A DNA stretch of 9,182 bases from Natronomonas sp. GTDB taxonomy: Archaea; Halobacteriota; Halobacteria; Halobacteriales; Haloarculaceae. The position numbers and the translations under genes are program-made. Positions within the stretch are counted from its first letter, which is position 1. Every line of letters begins with the position of its first letter. The DNA is taken from the NCBI GenBank assembly GCA_007135435.1, contig SLIW01000451.1, positions 1 through 9,182 of the forward strand, written 5' to 3'. Below the pieces are notes generated by a model. It saw only the letters and a program-made list of their open reading frames with translations. It had not been told where the DNA came from and did not search any database. Below are positions 1 through 6,051 of the stretch, one piece after another.

Positions 1-1
1 C

Positions 2-358
2 GCCAGGGAGAACTTCTACGCCGCCGTCCGCGACGGCCTCGACGCCGACCTCGAGTGGGTGACGAGCGACGGCGAGGAGACCGCCGACACCGACGAGCTG
101 TTCGCCGAGCTGTTCGAGTTCGCTCGCGACGGCCTCGAGCTCCGCGGGCTCGACGCCGCGGAGGCCAACCGCTACATCCTGCCGCTGCGCGAGCGGGTCG
201 ACCGCCGGGTGACGCCGGCGAGCTGGAAGCACGACCAGGTCGCGGCCCGGGTCGACCGGGGCGAGCCCTTCGCGCAGGCTATCTGGGGCATGCAGTCGGC
301 CTACATCGATGCCCAGCGGGAGACGCTCGTCGAGGGCACGTTCGTCGACTGGCTGTAA
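2..358 (+). CDS. gshA: Glutamate-cysteine ligase, C-terminal part (gene truncated by window start)
   Basis: Open from the first bases of the window to a TAA at 356-358; 118 residues are visible and the N-terminal part lies outside. The fragment starts RENFYAAVRDGLDADLEW, resembling the C-terminal segment of YbdK/GshA-type carboxylate-amine ligases, where an ENxxxAxRxGLDA stretch is typical. It ends with AIWGMQSAYIDAQRETLVEG and then TFVDWL, like the tails of haloarchaeal GshA proteins. Such enzymes join glutamate and cysteine with ATP to give gamma-glutamylcysteine, the main low-molecular-weight thiol of haloarchaea, in the cytoplasm. The active-site half is not in the window, so catalysis cannot be judged. 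An ATG at 59 gives a shorter frame, but the upstream codons are open and family-like, so 59 is not the true start. Another member of the carboxylate-amine ligase superfamily is possible. Confidence 0.72.
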   Translation, partial: ARENFYAAVRDGLDADLEWVTSDGEETADTDELFAELFEFARDGLELRGLDAAEANRYILPLRERVDRRVTPASWKHDQVAARVDRGEPFAQAIWGMQSAYIDAQRETLVEGTFVDWL

Positions 359-380
359 GTCCGCGTCGTTCGTCCCCCCG

Positions 381-515
381 TTCCGCAGTCTGCTGTTTTC
401 CAGTCAATTCCGCATCCAACCGTTTTACCCTCAGTTCCGCATCCAGCCGTGTTATCGTCAGGTCCGTGCCCAGCCGTGTTACCGTCAGGTCCGCGCCCAG
501 CCGTTTTACGGTAGC
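381..515. repeat. Five tandem 27-bp imperfect repeats upstream of the YihY gene
   Basis: Units at 381-407 (the most diverged), 408-434, 435-461, 462-488 and 489-515. The shared core is a TCCGC-type start, then CCAGCCG, then a T-rich GTTTTAC or GTGTTAYC element. The first unit matches the second at about 18 of 27 positions by eye; the inner units are closer. The unit is nine codons long, so frames stay open through the array on both strands, but it lies between the stop of the ligase gene and the start of the membrane protein. I read it as non-coding. The last unit contains the TATA element used by the downstream gene, so the array is a multiplied promoter segment. Confidence 0.85.
501..511 (+). 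promoter_or_regulatory. TATA element of the YihY-family gene
   Basis: CCGTTTTACGG; TTTTA at 504-508 is centred 27 bp before the ATG at 533. This is the spacing expected for an archaeal TATA box of a leaderless transcript. It sits in the final copy of the 27-bp tandem repeat. Confidence 0.6.
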
Positions 516-532
516 TCGCCCTACCAAGTGGT

Positions 533-1363
533 ATGTCCCGGCTGGGAGGCGCCGTCGCGCTCGTGGTGGCCGTCGCGCGAGCGGCCGACGACAACGACGT
601 CAGGTATCCAGCCGCCGCCCTCGCGTACTACACGTTCATCTCGCTCCTCCCGATCCTCGTCCTCGTGGTCGCCTTCTTCGGCCAGGAGGCGGCGACGTGG
701 GCGGGCGACGCGCTGCCCAGGCTGCTCACGCTGGAGGCACAGCTGCTGATCCGCCAGTCGCTCGCGACCGCGACCGGCCGGACCGGCGCGACGGTGCTGG
801 CCGTCGGCGTCCTCCTGTGGGGCGGCGCGAACGTGGTCGTCGGGTTCCTGACCGTCGTGGACCGCGTCGAGGGAGCCACCGACGCGAGCGTCACGACCGA
901 CGCGGAGGACGCGAAGGACGCGAAAAGGCGTACGCGCGCTGAACGCGTGCGCAACGCCGTCGTCGTCGTTGGGTCGCTCAGCCTCGCCATCGTCGCCGTC
1001 GCCCTCACCGGACAGTTCTACGCGTCCGTGACCGCCGGGACACTGCTCCAGTACGCGTGGCCGATCGTCATGTTCGCCACGCTTGTCGCCGTGTTCGTCC
1101 CGCTCTACAGCGTCCCCTCCCGGCTGGCGTCCACGCCGGGCGCGGCGCTGCCGGGCGCGGCGTTCGCCGCGTTCGGCTGGACGGTCCTCGTCGTCGCGAT
1201 CCAGCTCTACGCGGCGTACGCCGCAGAGTACGCCCTCTACGGAGTCCTCGGGGGGATCATCCTCATCTTCACCGCGCTGTACCTCGCCGCGTTCGCGCTG
1301 CTCGTCGGCGTCGTCGTGAACGCCACCCTCGTCCGCGGGTCGTGGGAATCGAGCCCGGTGTGA
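533..1363 (+). CDS. YihY/BrkB-family (UPF0761) multi-pass membrane protein
   Basis: 276 residues. Near the N-terminus it has the family's YPAAALAYYTFISLLPIL segment (residues 25-42), matching the conserved 'A-x-A-Y-Y-x-x-x-x-L-x-P-L' start of YihY/BrkB proteins. Six hydrophobic helices can be placed at about residues 27-50, 85-109, 141-160, 170-195, 205-230 and 236-263. A charged loop at 110-140, including DAEDAKDAKRR, separates helices 2 and 3. Bacterial members were once called ribonuclease BN by mistake; the true function of the family is unsettled, and a role in envelope or transport has been suggested. I infer only an integral membrane protein. The ATG at 533 is chosen because a TATA element lies 27 bp upstream and the AYYT segment begins soon after. 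The 3' end faces ilvA with only 43 bp between. Confidence 0.88.
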   Translation: MSRLGGAVALVVAVARAADDNDVRYPAAALAYYTFISLLPILVLVVAFFGQEAATWAGDALPRLLTLEAQLLIRQSLATATGRTGATVLAVGVLLWGGANVVVGFLTVVDRVEGATDASVTTDAEDAKDAKRRTRAERVRNAVVVVGSLSLAIVAVALTGQFYASVTAGTLLQYAWPIVMFATLVAVFVPLYSVPSRLASTPGAALPGAAFAAFGWTVLVVAIQLYAAYAAEYALYGVLGGIILIFTALYLAAFALLVGVVVNATLVRGSWESSPV

Positions 1364-1406
1364 ACGTATCGACCACCGCCTCGACCGGCCCCACGCCCAC
1401 GACCGC

Positions 1407-2615
1407 TCAGACGAGCACCTCGACCTCGAAGCCGGCCGCCTCGAGGCCGGCGATCAGCTCGGCGACGTGGTCGGGGCCCCTGGTCTCGAGGTCGAGCTCG
1501 ACCTCTGCGGCGTTCATGGCGATGTCCTTCGACGCGCGGTCGTGCTCGATCGCGTGGATGTTGGTCCGGTGCTCGGCGACGGTCTCGACGAGTTCCTGGA
1601 GCGCCCCCGGCCGGTCCTTGAGCACCGTCCGGATGCGCAGGAAGTGCCCGCGTTCGACCAGCCCGCGGGTGATCACGGTGGTGAGGACGTTGAGGTCGAT
1701 GTTGCCGCCGGACAGCAGCGGGACGATCGTCTCGCCGTCGTCGTAGTCGAAGGCCTCCCCGGCCACCGCGGCGAGCGTGACGGCACCGGCGCCCTCGACG
1801 ACCGCCTTCGTCCGCTCGAGGAGCGACGTGACCGCGTTCGCGATCTCCGGGTCGGGGACGGTGACCACCTCGTCGACCCGCTCGCGGATCACCTCGAAGG
1901 GCAGTTCGCCCACCGAGCGGGTGGCGATGCCGTCGGCGATGGTGTCGACGGCGTCGATCTCGACCCGCCCGCCCTTCCGCAGGGACTCGGCGACGCTCGA
2001 GGCACCCTCGGCCTGTACCCCGACGACCCGGGCGTCGGTCTTCGCCGTCACGGCCGTCGCGACCCCCGCGATGAGCCCGCCGCCGCCGATCGGCACGACC
2101 ACGGTGTCGACGTCGGGGCACTGCTCGACGATCTCGAGGCCGATGGTCCCCTGGCCCGCCATCACGTCGGGGTCGTCGAAGGCATGGAGGTACGTCCGGC
2201 CCTCCTCGCGTTCGATCTCGTGGGCCCGCTCGGCAGCGGCCGCGTAATCGACGCCGTGGAGGACGACCTCCGCGCCGTACGAGCGGGTGGCGTTGACCTT
2301 CGAGATCGGGGCGTACTCCGGCATGACGATCGTCGAGTCGACGCCGGCGCGCGTCCCGGCGAGGGCGACCCCCTGGGCGTGGTTGCCCGCGCTGGCGGTG
2401 ACGACGCCCGCCTCCCGCTCGGCGTCGGTCAGCCGGGCGATCTTGTTGGTCGCCCCGCGGATCTTGAACGCCCCGGTGCGCTGGAAGTTCTCGAGCTTCA
2501 GGTGGATCTCGGCGCCGGTCCGCGCGGAGAAGGTGTGGGAGTACTCCAGTGGGGTCACGCGGACCGTCTCGGCGACGCGGTCGCGGGCGGCGACGACGTC
2601 ATCGAGTTCGAGCAT
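1407..2615 (-). CDS. ilvA: Threonine ammonia-lyase (threonine dehydratase) with C-terminal ACT domain
   Basis: 402 residues. A PLP-dependent fold-type II enzyme that converts L-threonine to 2-oxobutanoate and ammonia in the cytoplasm, the first committed step of isoleucine synthesis. Visible signatures: the PLP-lysine segment ENFQRTGAFKIRGA with Lys51, SAGNHAQG at 75-82, the phosphate-binding glycine loop GGGGL at 177-181, and SGGN at 302-305. Residues from about 325 to the end (HFLRIRTVLKDRPGALQEL onward) form one ACT domain, usually an amino-acid effector site. The length fits the one-ACT class, shorter than the roughly 514-residue E. coli IlvA, so the form of feedback control cannot be assumed. 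The start at 2615 puts a TATA-like GGCATACC about 27 bp upstream. It converges with the YihY gene, and the next - strand gene upstream ends 137 bp away. A catabolic role in threonine breakdown is possible; the sequence does not decide. Confidence 0.95.
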   Translation of the reverse strand: MLELDDVVAARDRVAETVRVTPLEYSHTFSARTGAEIHLKLENFQRTGAFKIRGATNKIARLTDAEREAGVVTASAGNHAQGVALAGTRAGVDSTIVMPEYAPISKVNATRSYGAEVVLHGVDYAAAAERAHEIEREEGRTYLHAFDDPDVMAGQGTIGLEIVEQCPDVDTVVVPIGGGGLIAGVATAVTAKTDARVVGVQAEGASSVAESLRKGGRVEIDAVDTIADGIATRSVGELPFEVIRERVDEVVTVPDPEIANAVTSLLERTKAVVEGAGAVTLAAVAGEAFDYDDGETIVPLLSGGNIDLNVLTTVITRGLVERGHFLRIRTVLKDRPGALQELVETVAEHRTNIHAIEHDRASKDIAMNAAEVELDLETRGPDHVAELIAGLEAAGFEVEVLV

Positions 2616-2638
2616 GCCCCGGGTACTCGGGGGGGCGG

Positions 2639-2646
2639 GGTATGCC
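2639..2646 (-). promoter_or_regulatory. Proximal TATA-like element of ilvA
   Basis: On the - strand this reads GGCATACC, centred about 27 bp upstream of the ilvA ATG at 2615, the spacing of a leaderless archaeal promoter. Similar CATA-containing elements lie further upstream at 2691-2696 and 2720-2725. Confidence 0.45.
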
Positions 2647-2752
2647 TTCCGGGAGGCGGAGGACGAGGTTCGGGGCGCAAGGGGACGAGATATGCCACCG
2701 GGACACGAGGGGATCGGGATATGTATTCCGGGAGGGCGGCGGCCGCCTGGGC

Positions 2753-2983
2753 TCAGAAGACCCCGGCGGCAAAGATCAGCGCGCCGGCGACGATCAGGAA
2801 CCCCCCGAGGTACTCCCTGATCGCCACCGCCCCGTCCGTGGCCGCGGCCTCCGCCAGCCCACGGTCGCTCTCGAGGGCGGCCTCGGCGCGGGCGAGCAGC
2901 GCGACCACCACCCGGGTGCTCGCGACCACGGCACCCACGACGACGAGGGAGATGCCAAACAGGATGACGACGGCGTCGACCAT
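2753..2983 (-). CDS. Small two-helix membrane protein of unknown function
   Basis: 76 residues from the ATG at 2983 (MVDAVVILFGISLVVVGAV...). One hydrophobic helix spans about residues 2-22; a moderately charged segment with LLARAEAALESDRGLAEAAA follows; a second helix lies near the end (FLIVAGALIFAAGVF). It looks like a two-pass membrane protein with a central loop or amphipathic region. I do not recognise a named family. An in-frame ATG at 3043 would add 20 polar residues (MNRDDPTVISDRPRNSWTVQ). I prefer 2983 because the hydrophobic segment begins there and an AATAAG element lies about 34 bp upstream. The gene points the same way as ilvA, but a 137-bp gap with TATA-like elements suggests separate transcription. 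Confidence 0.7.
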   Translation of the reverse strand: MVDAVVILFGISLVVVGAVVASTRVVVALLARAEAALESDRGLAEAAATDGAVAIREYLGGFLIVAGALIFAAGVF

Positions 2984-3117
2984 CTGTACTGTCCAGCTAT
3001 TGCGAGGTCGGTCGCTTATTACTGTCGGGTCGTCTCGATTCACTCCCCAGTTGGTTACACTCGATCGTCGACGGTCGTCCCGTCTCTCGTCTCTCGTCCC
3101 TCACCTCAACGCTTGAG

Positions 3118-3213
3118 CGCCGCGGCTGTCCAGCGGCGCGTCCGTTCAGCGACGTGGCTGTCCAGCGGCGCGACCGTTCGGCGGCGCGACCGTTCGGCGG
3201 CGCGACCGCTCGG
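3118..3213. repeat. Six tandem 16-bp units (A-B-A-B-B-B)
   Basis: Contiguous units at 3118-3133, 3134-3149, 3150-3165, 3166-3181, 3182-3197 and 3198-3213. Type B reads CGGCGCGACCGTTCGG with minor changes; units four and five are identical. Type A ends in GGCTGTCCAG. A 17-bp exact direct repeat (3124-3140 and 3156-3172) spans the A-B junction twice, 32 bp apart. Sixteen is not a multiple of three, so the array changes reading frame each unit, which argues against a coding origin. Confidence 0.88.
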
Positions 3214-3270
3214 AGGAGTGGTTCAGAAAGGGGAAGGAGCGTGTGCATCGGATCGAGGGACTGGAGATGG

Positions 3271-3278
3271 CTTAAAAC
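3271..3278. promoter_or_regulatory. Isolated TATA-like element, direction uncertain
   Basis: CTTAAAAC on the + strand, the most AT-rich motif in an otherwise GC-rich interval. Read on +, transcription would start near 3302, at the left arm of the hairpin at 3303-3321. Read on -, the start would fall near 3248, where an ATG begins an 83-codon Arg-rich frame that I do not believe is a protein. No accepted gene explains it. Confidence 0.4.
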
Positions 3279-3302
3279 CCACCCATGCGGACCGGAAGTG
3301 AA

Positions 3303-3321
3303 ACCGCCGTACTGCGGCGGT
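3303..3321 (+). other. Perfect inverted repeat (7-bp stem, 5-nt loop)
   Basis: ACCGCCG-TACTG-CGGCGGT. It begins about 28 bp after the centre of the TTAAAA element, so it would form the 5' end of a + strand transcript if one exists. It could instead be a protein-binding dyad or transcript-end structure; no T-tract follows on either side. Confidence 0.5.
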
Positions 3322-3456
3322 GTGAAGCGGGCGTCGGACGGTCGTTTGACGGGTGACAGACGGCGCACTCTCCCGTCTTCGTCCCGGTCGAACCACCCGC
3401 CGATCCCCGGGACGGACGGGGTGGGGTTGCCCCGACCACCGCTACTAGGTCGACGG

Positions 3457-3876
3457 TCAGTTGATAGGGATGCTCTGGCCGTCGTCCGCCTCCTGCTTGG
3501 GGAGCGTCACCGTGAGCACGCCGTTGGTGTAGGTCGCCTCGGTCCCCTCCTGGTCGACCGCCTCCGGGAGGTGGACCGACCGGCTGACCGACCGCCGGCG
3601 CCGCTCCCGGCGGACGTACCGGCCGGTCTCGTCCTCGCCCGCGGCCTCGTCGTCGGTCTCGTGGCTCCCGGAGATGGTGAGCGTCTCGCCGGCGAGCTGG
3701 ACGTCGACGTCCTCGCGGTCGAACCCAGGGAGGTCCGCCGTGACGACGAAGCTGTCGCCGCGGTCCTCGACGTCGACGGGGACCGACCCGTCCAGCAGCT
3801 CGTCCTCGATCGGGCCGAGCTGGCGGCTCATCCGGTCGAACATCCGCTCGATCTCGTCGAAGGGGTTGCGCGTCAT
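3457..3876 (-). CDS. Hsp20/alpha-crystallin-family small heat-shock protein
   Basis: 139 residues from the ATG at 3876. An ATP-independent cytoplasmic holdase that binds unfolding proteins and normally assembles into oligomers. The N-terminus MTRNPFDEIERMFDRMSRQL is typical of archaeal Hsp20. The alpha-crystallin domain covers about residues 31-127, with ADLPGFDREDVDVQL (47-61) and the end signature TNGVLTVTLPK (117-127). The C-terminal IPI at 136-138 is the I-x-I motif that docks neighbouring dimers. A very acidic then Arg-rich loop (about 72-96) replaces the usual loop before the last strands. An in-frame ATG at 3951 would add 25 residues (including PRVREPRGFW) unlike the family, and 3876 has a TATA element 28 bp upstream, so I use 3876. 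Confidence 0.93.
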   Translation of the reverse strand: MTRNPFDEIERMFDRMSRQLGPIEDELLDGSVPVDVEDRGDSFVVTADLPGFDREDVDVQLAGETLTISGSHETDDEAAGEDETGRYVRRERRRRSVSRSVHLPEAVDQEGTEATYTNGVLTVTLPKQEADDGQSIPIN

Positions 3877-3900
3877 ACCCGGTACTGAGGCGGCGGTCGC

Positions 3901-3912
3901 CCAAAAGCCTCG
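3901..3912 (-). promoter_or_regulatory. TATA element of the hsp20 gene
   Basis: On the - strand GAGGCTTTTGG; the T-run is centred about 28 bp upstream of the ATG at 3876. The GAGGCTTTT core also occurs in the candidate uvrC promoter at 6403-6410. Confidence 0.6.
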
Positions 3913-4050
3913 CGGCTCCCGGACGCGGGGGATAGGGCCAGTCCCGATCATCCGGCCGTCCAGCAGTCGCGGCGTTGCGGACGGGGACCAGACGAAGGAT
4001 GGCTGCCGCCGTCCGCCGTCCGGCGCCCGACACCCGCATGAGCCGGGCCG

Positions 4051-4908
4051 CTACAGGTCGGATGACTCGAAGCGGAGGTAGCCGATCGCGAGCGGGAGGG
4101 CGACCCAGACGGCCATGACGACGAAGCCGAACCAGTCCTGGGCGTAGAACGGGAGCTCGGCGGCCATCCCCTGGCCCTCCCCCTCTTCGGCGAGCTGGCG
4201 GACGACCCACAGCGTCGCCTGCTGGTAGGCCGTCGTCGGGTCGACGATGACGAGGAACTCGTAGAGGTTCAGGAGGGCGTCGCCCTGCTCGATCCCCTCG
4301 AACGAGAAGCCGTTGAGGACGTAGACGACCCCCTGGGCGAGGACGCCCCAGAGGAACTGGAAGACGACGAACAGGCCGAAGGCGCCGTAGGCGGCCCGCG
4401 ACGCCGAGGAGGTGAACGCGGAGACGCCGACGGTGATCGCGACGAAGACGAACGCGAAGAGCAGCGAGACGCCCACGAAGACGACGTACTCGAGGGGCGA
4501 GAAGGCGTCCGCGAGCGCCGCGGTGACGATGAGCCCCACCGCGAACCCGACGAGCAGCGCGACGCTGACGACCGCGGCCCGCCCGGCGAACTTCCCGACG
4601 ACGACGTCGGCGCGGCTGTTCGGCAGGGACAGTAGCAGCTTCAGGCTCCCGCTCTCGCGCTCGCCCGCCAAAGACCGGTAGGCGGCGGCGATGGAGACGA
4701 TCGGGATGAAGATCGCCGTGGCGGACACGAGGCCGGCGATGAGCAGGATGGTCGTCAGCTCGCCGACGAAGGGCCCGCCCGCGTCGATCTCGGTGACGAA
4801 GAAGGCCGCCCCCGCCGCGAAGAGCGCGAAGAGGACCGTCAGCACGAGCAGCAGCCGCGACCGGATGGCGTCCCAGAAGTCCTTCCGGGCGACGGCGCTC
4901 CAGCTCAC
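4051..4908 (-). CDS. ABC-2 type transporter permease (NosY-like)
   Basis: 285 residues starting at a GTG (4906-4908). Membrane subunit of an ABC exporter. It begins with a short amphipathic stretch (SAVARKDFWDAIRSR), common in ABC-2 permeases. Helices fall at about 19-38, 52-77, 113-134, 140-163, 174-196 and 260-279. Between helices 2 and 3 is the family hallmark YRSLAGERESGSLKLLLSLP (77-96), followed by NSRADVVVGK: the cytoplasmic coupling segment that meets the ATPase. A long loop at about 198-258 between helices 5 and 6 is probably outside the cell. Its start overlaps the stop of the ATPase gene by four bases (GTGA), so the two are translated together. The substrate cannot be read from sequence; resemblance to the NosY/copper-nitrous-oxide group is structural and does not show that function. 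Confidence 0.92.
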   Translation of the reverse strand: MSWSAVARKDFWDAIRSRLLLVLTVLFALFAAGAAFFVTEIDAGGPFVGELTTILLIAGLVSATAIFIPIVSIAAAYRSLAGERESGSLKLLLSLPNSRADVVVGKFAGRAAVVSVALLVGFAVGLIVTAALADAFSPLEYVVFVGVSLLFAFVFVAITVGVSAFTSSASRAAYGAFGLFVVFQFLWGVLAQGVVYVLNGFSFEGIEQGDALLNLYEFLVIVDPTTAYQQATLWVVRQLAEEGEGQGMAAELPFYAQDWFGFVVMAVWVALPLAIGYLRFESSDL

Positions 4909-5813
4909 GCCGCCCCCTCCGTGTACGCCGCGAAGAGGTCCTCAAGGGGCGCCTCCTCGGTGCTGAAGTCCGAGACGTCCGCGCCGGCGTCCTCGAGCGC
5001 CTGGACGACGTCCATCTTGACGTCGTCGTCGCAGGTGACCCGGAACGTCGTCCCGTCGACGGTCGCCTCCGAGACGCCGTCGAGGCTCTTCACGCGGTGG
5101 AGCGCGTCGTCGGGGACGGCGTCGACCTCCACGACGAGCGCCGAGCCGCCGGCGACGTTCTCCCGGAGGCCCTCGATCGAGTCGACCGCCACGAGCTCGC
5201 CGTCGCGGATGATGCCGACGCGGTCGCAGACCGCCTCGACCTGCCCGAGGATGTGGCTCGAGAAGAAGACGGTGGCGCCGGCGTCGGCCTCGGCCTCGAC
5301 GATGCGCCGCAGCTCGCGGGCGCCGTTCGGGTCGAGGCCCGAGGAGGGCTCGTCGAGGATGAGCAGTTCGGGGTCGCCGACGAGCGCCATCGCCAGCGCG
5401 AGCCGCTGTTGCATCCCCGTCGAGAAGCCGCCCGCCTTCCGGTCGACAGCCTCCTCGAGGCCGACGCGCTCCAGGAGGGGGTAGGGATCGTCGTCGGCGT
5501 CCTTGGAGTCGATGGCGAACTCGAGGTGCTCGCGGGCGGTGAGGCGGTCGTAGAGGTGGAAGCCCTCCGGGAGGACCCCGGTCCGCTCGCGGACCGCGAC
5601 GCTCTCCTCGCGGGCGTCGTGCCCCAGCACCCTGGCCGACCCCGCGTCCGGGCGGACGAAGTCCAGGATGACGTTGATCGTCGTGGACTTGCCGGCGCCG
5701 TTCGGACCGAGGAAGCCGAAGATCTCGCCCTCCTCGACGTCGAGGTCGACGCCGCGGAGCGCCCGGACGTCCCCGAAGGACTTCCTGACGCCCTCCAGTT
5801 CGATGGCGGCCAT
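4905..5813 (-). CDS. ABC transporter ATP-binding protein (CcmA/NosF-like)
   Basis: 302 residues. The ATPase that powers the adjacent permease, on the cytoplasmic face of the membrane. Walker A GPNGAGKST at 36-44 (Lys42); Walker B LLILDEP at 150-156 with Glu155; D-loop SGLD at 158-161; switch His187 in SSHIL. The signature motif is FSTGM (130-134) instead of LSGGQ, and the Q-loop area reads VLPEGFHLYDRL with Glu83; both are common in the drug/lipid/NosF exporter branch. Residues from about 222 to the end form a small acidic C-terminal domain (ALVVEVDAVPDDALHRVKSL...) typical of this branch. The ATG at 5813 is supported by a TATAAG element 28 bp upstream. It is the first gene of a two-gene operon with the permease. 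Substrate unknown. Confidence 0.94.
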   Translation of the reverse strand: MAAIELEGVRKSFGDVRALRGVDLDVEEGEIFGFLGPNGAGKSTTINVILDFVRPDAGSARVLGHDAREESVAVRERTGVLPEGFHLYDRLTAREHLEFAIDSKDADDDPYPLLERVGLEEAVDRKAGGFSTGMQQRLALAMALVGDPELLILDEPSSGLDPNGARELRRIVEAEADAGATVFFSSHILGQVEAVCDRVGIIRDGELVAVDSIEGLRENVAGGSALVVEVDAVPDDALHRVKSLDGVSEATVDGTTFRVTCDDDVKMDVVQALEDAGADVSDFSTEEAPLEDLFAAYTEGAA

Positions 5814-5836
5814 GGTGTCGTCGGCTTGCTCCCGAT

Positions 5837-5848
5837 GGCTTATAGGCC
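5837..5848 (-). promoter_or_regulatory. TATA element of the ABC transporter operon
   Basis: On the - strand GGCCTATAAGCC, with TATAAG centred about 28 bp upstream of the ATPase ATG at 5813. This is the best match to an archaeal TATA consensus in the window. Confidence 0.7.
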
Positions 5849-5911
5849 TTCAGTCTCGCGTCTACCGTGGGAATTCGACACAAAGACGGGTGTCGTCCGG
5901 CGGTCGCACAC

Positions 5912-5948
5912 GTGATCGGGCGATCACTCGGGTTGGATCGGACGATCC
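5912..5948. promoter_or_regulatory. Pair of perfect dyads, possible operator
   Basis: Two short palindromes: GTGATCG-GG-CGATCAC at 5912-5927 and GGATCG-GA-CGATCC at 5935-5948. They share the core GATCG-NN-CGATC, and their centres (5919.5 and 5941.5) are 22 bp apart, about two helical turns. They lie about 100-135 bp upstream of the ABC operon start and downstream of the 87-residue gene. Two matched dyads on one helix face is a common layout for a dimeric regulator. No regulator gene is adjacent, and a transcript-end hairpin is the main alternative. Confidence 0.45.
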
Positions 5949-6051
5949 TCGAGTACGGTCCGCGGGTTGGACGGGGACCCCCAGCTTCGGACGGACGGAC
6001 CCTCCCCGGATTGGACGGGGCGACCCGCGGGTCGGACGCTCCAGATCGCCC

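Larger units (their letters stand above)
2984..3456. other. Gene-poor interval with repeats, an isolated TATA element and a hairpin
   Basis: No convincing protein gene between the small membrane protein and hsp20. The interval contains an AATAAG element at 3015-3020 (- strand promoter of the small membrane gene), three heptamers CGTCTCT/CGTCTCT/CGTCCCT at 3081-3101, a 96-bp array of 16-bp units at 3118-3213, a TTAAAA element at 3272-3277 and a perfect 7-bp-stem hairpin at 3303-3321. Frames crossing it encode Arg/Ser/Pro-rich peptides unlike the acidic proteins around them. A GGGG-TTG-CCCC dyad at 3423-3433 lies just past the hsp20 stop and could help end that transcript, though no T-run follows. 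Confidence 0.6.

Noticed and set aside
381..515. CRISPR array
   Set aside because: Units are contiguous with no spacers, differ from each other, and no cas genes are present.
1467..3116. 549-codon + strand frame opposite ilvA
   Set aside because: Antisense shadow typical of GC-rich DNA; ilvA in the other strand has full catalytic motifs.
2997..3248. 83-codon - strand gene from the ATG at 3248, 26 bp from the TTAAAA element
   Set aside because: The spacing is attractive, but the product is Arg/Ser/Pro-rich, runs through the 16-bp repeat and covers the start of the small membrane gene.
3285..3356. 23-codon + strand microORF (MRTGSETAVLRRCEAG...)
   Set aside because: Its ATG lies only about 10 bp from the TATA-like element and it crosses the hairpin; nothing independent supports translation.
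3272..4945. 557-codon - strand frame over hsp20 and the ABC permease
   Set aside because: Arg/Pro/Gly-rich shadow of the real genes, with no domain and a composition unlike haloarchaeal proteins.
5405..5440. Degenerate ABC signature (FSTGM instead of LSGGQ) as a sign of a dead ATPase
   Set aside because: This variant is common in active NosF/drug-exporter type ATPases, and the Walker A, Walker B and switch His are intact.
5097..5915. + strand frame of 272 codons opposite the ABC ATPase
   Set aside because: Mirror frame of the ATPase codons; all Walker and signature motifs are on the - strand.
5929..6040. Loose GGGTTGGAC-like repeats after the twin dyads
   Set aside because: Copies at about 5930, 5964, 6008 and 6029 are unevenly spaced and differ; not separable from GC-rich background.
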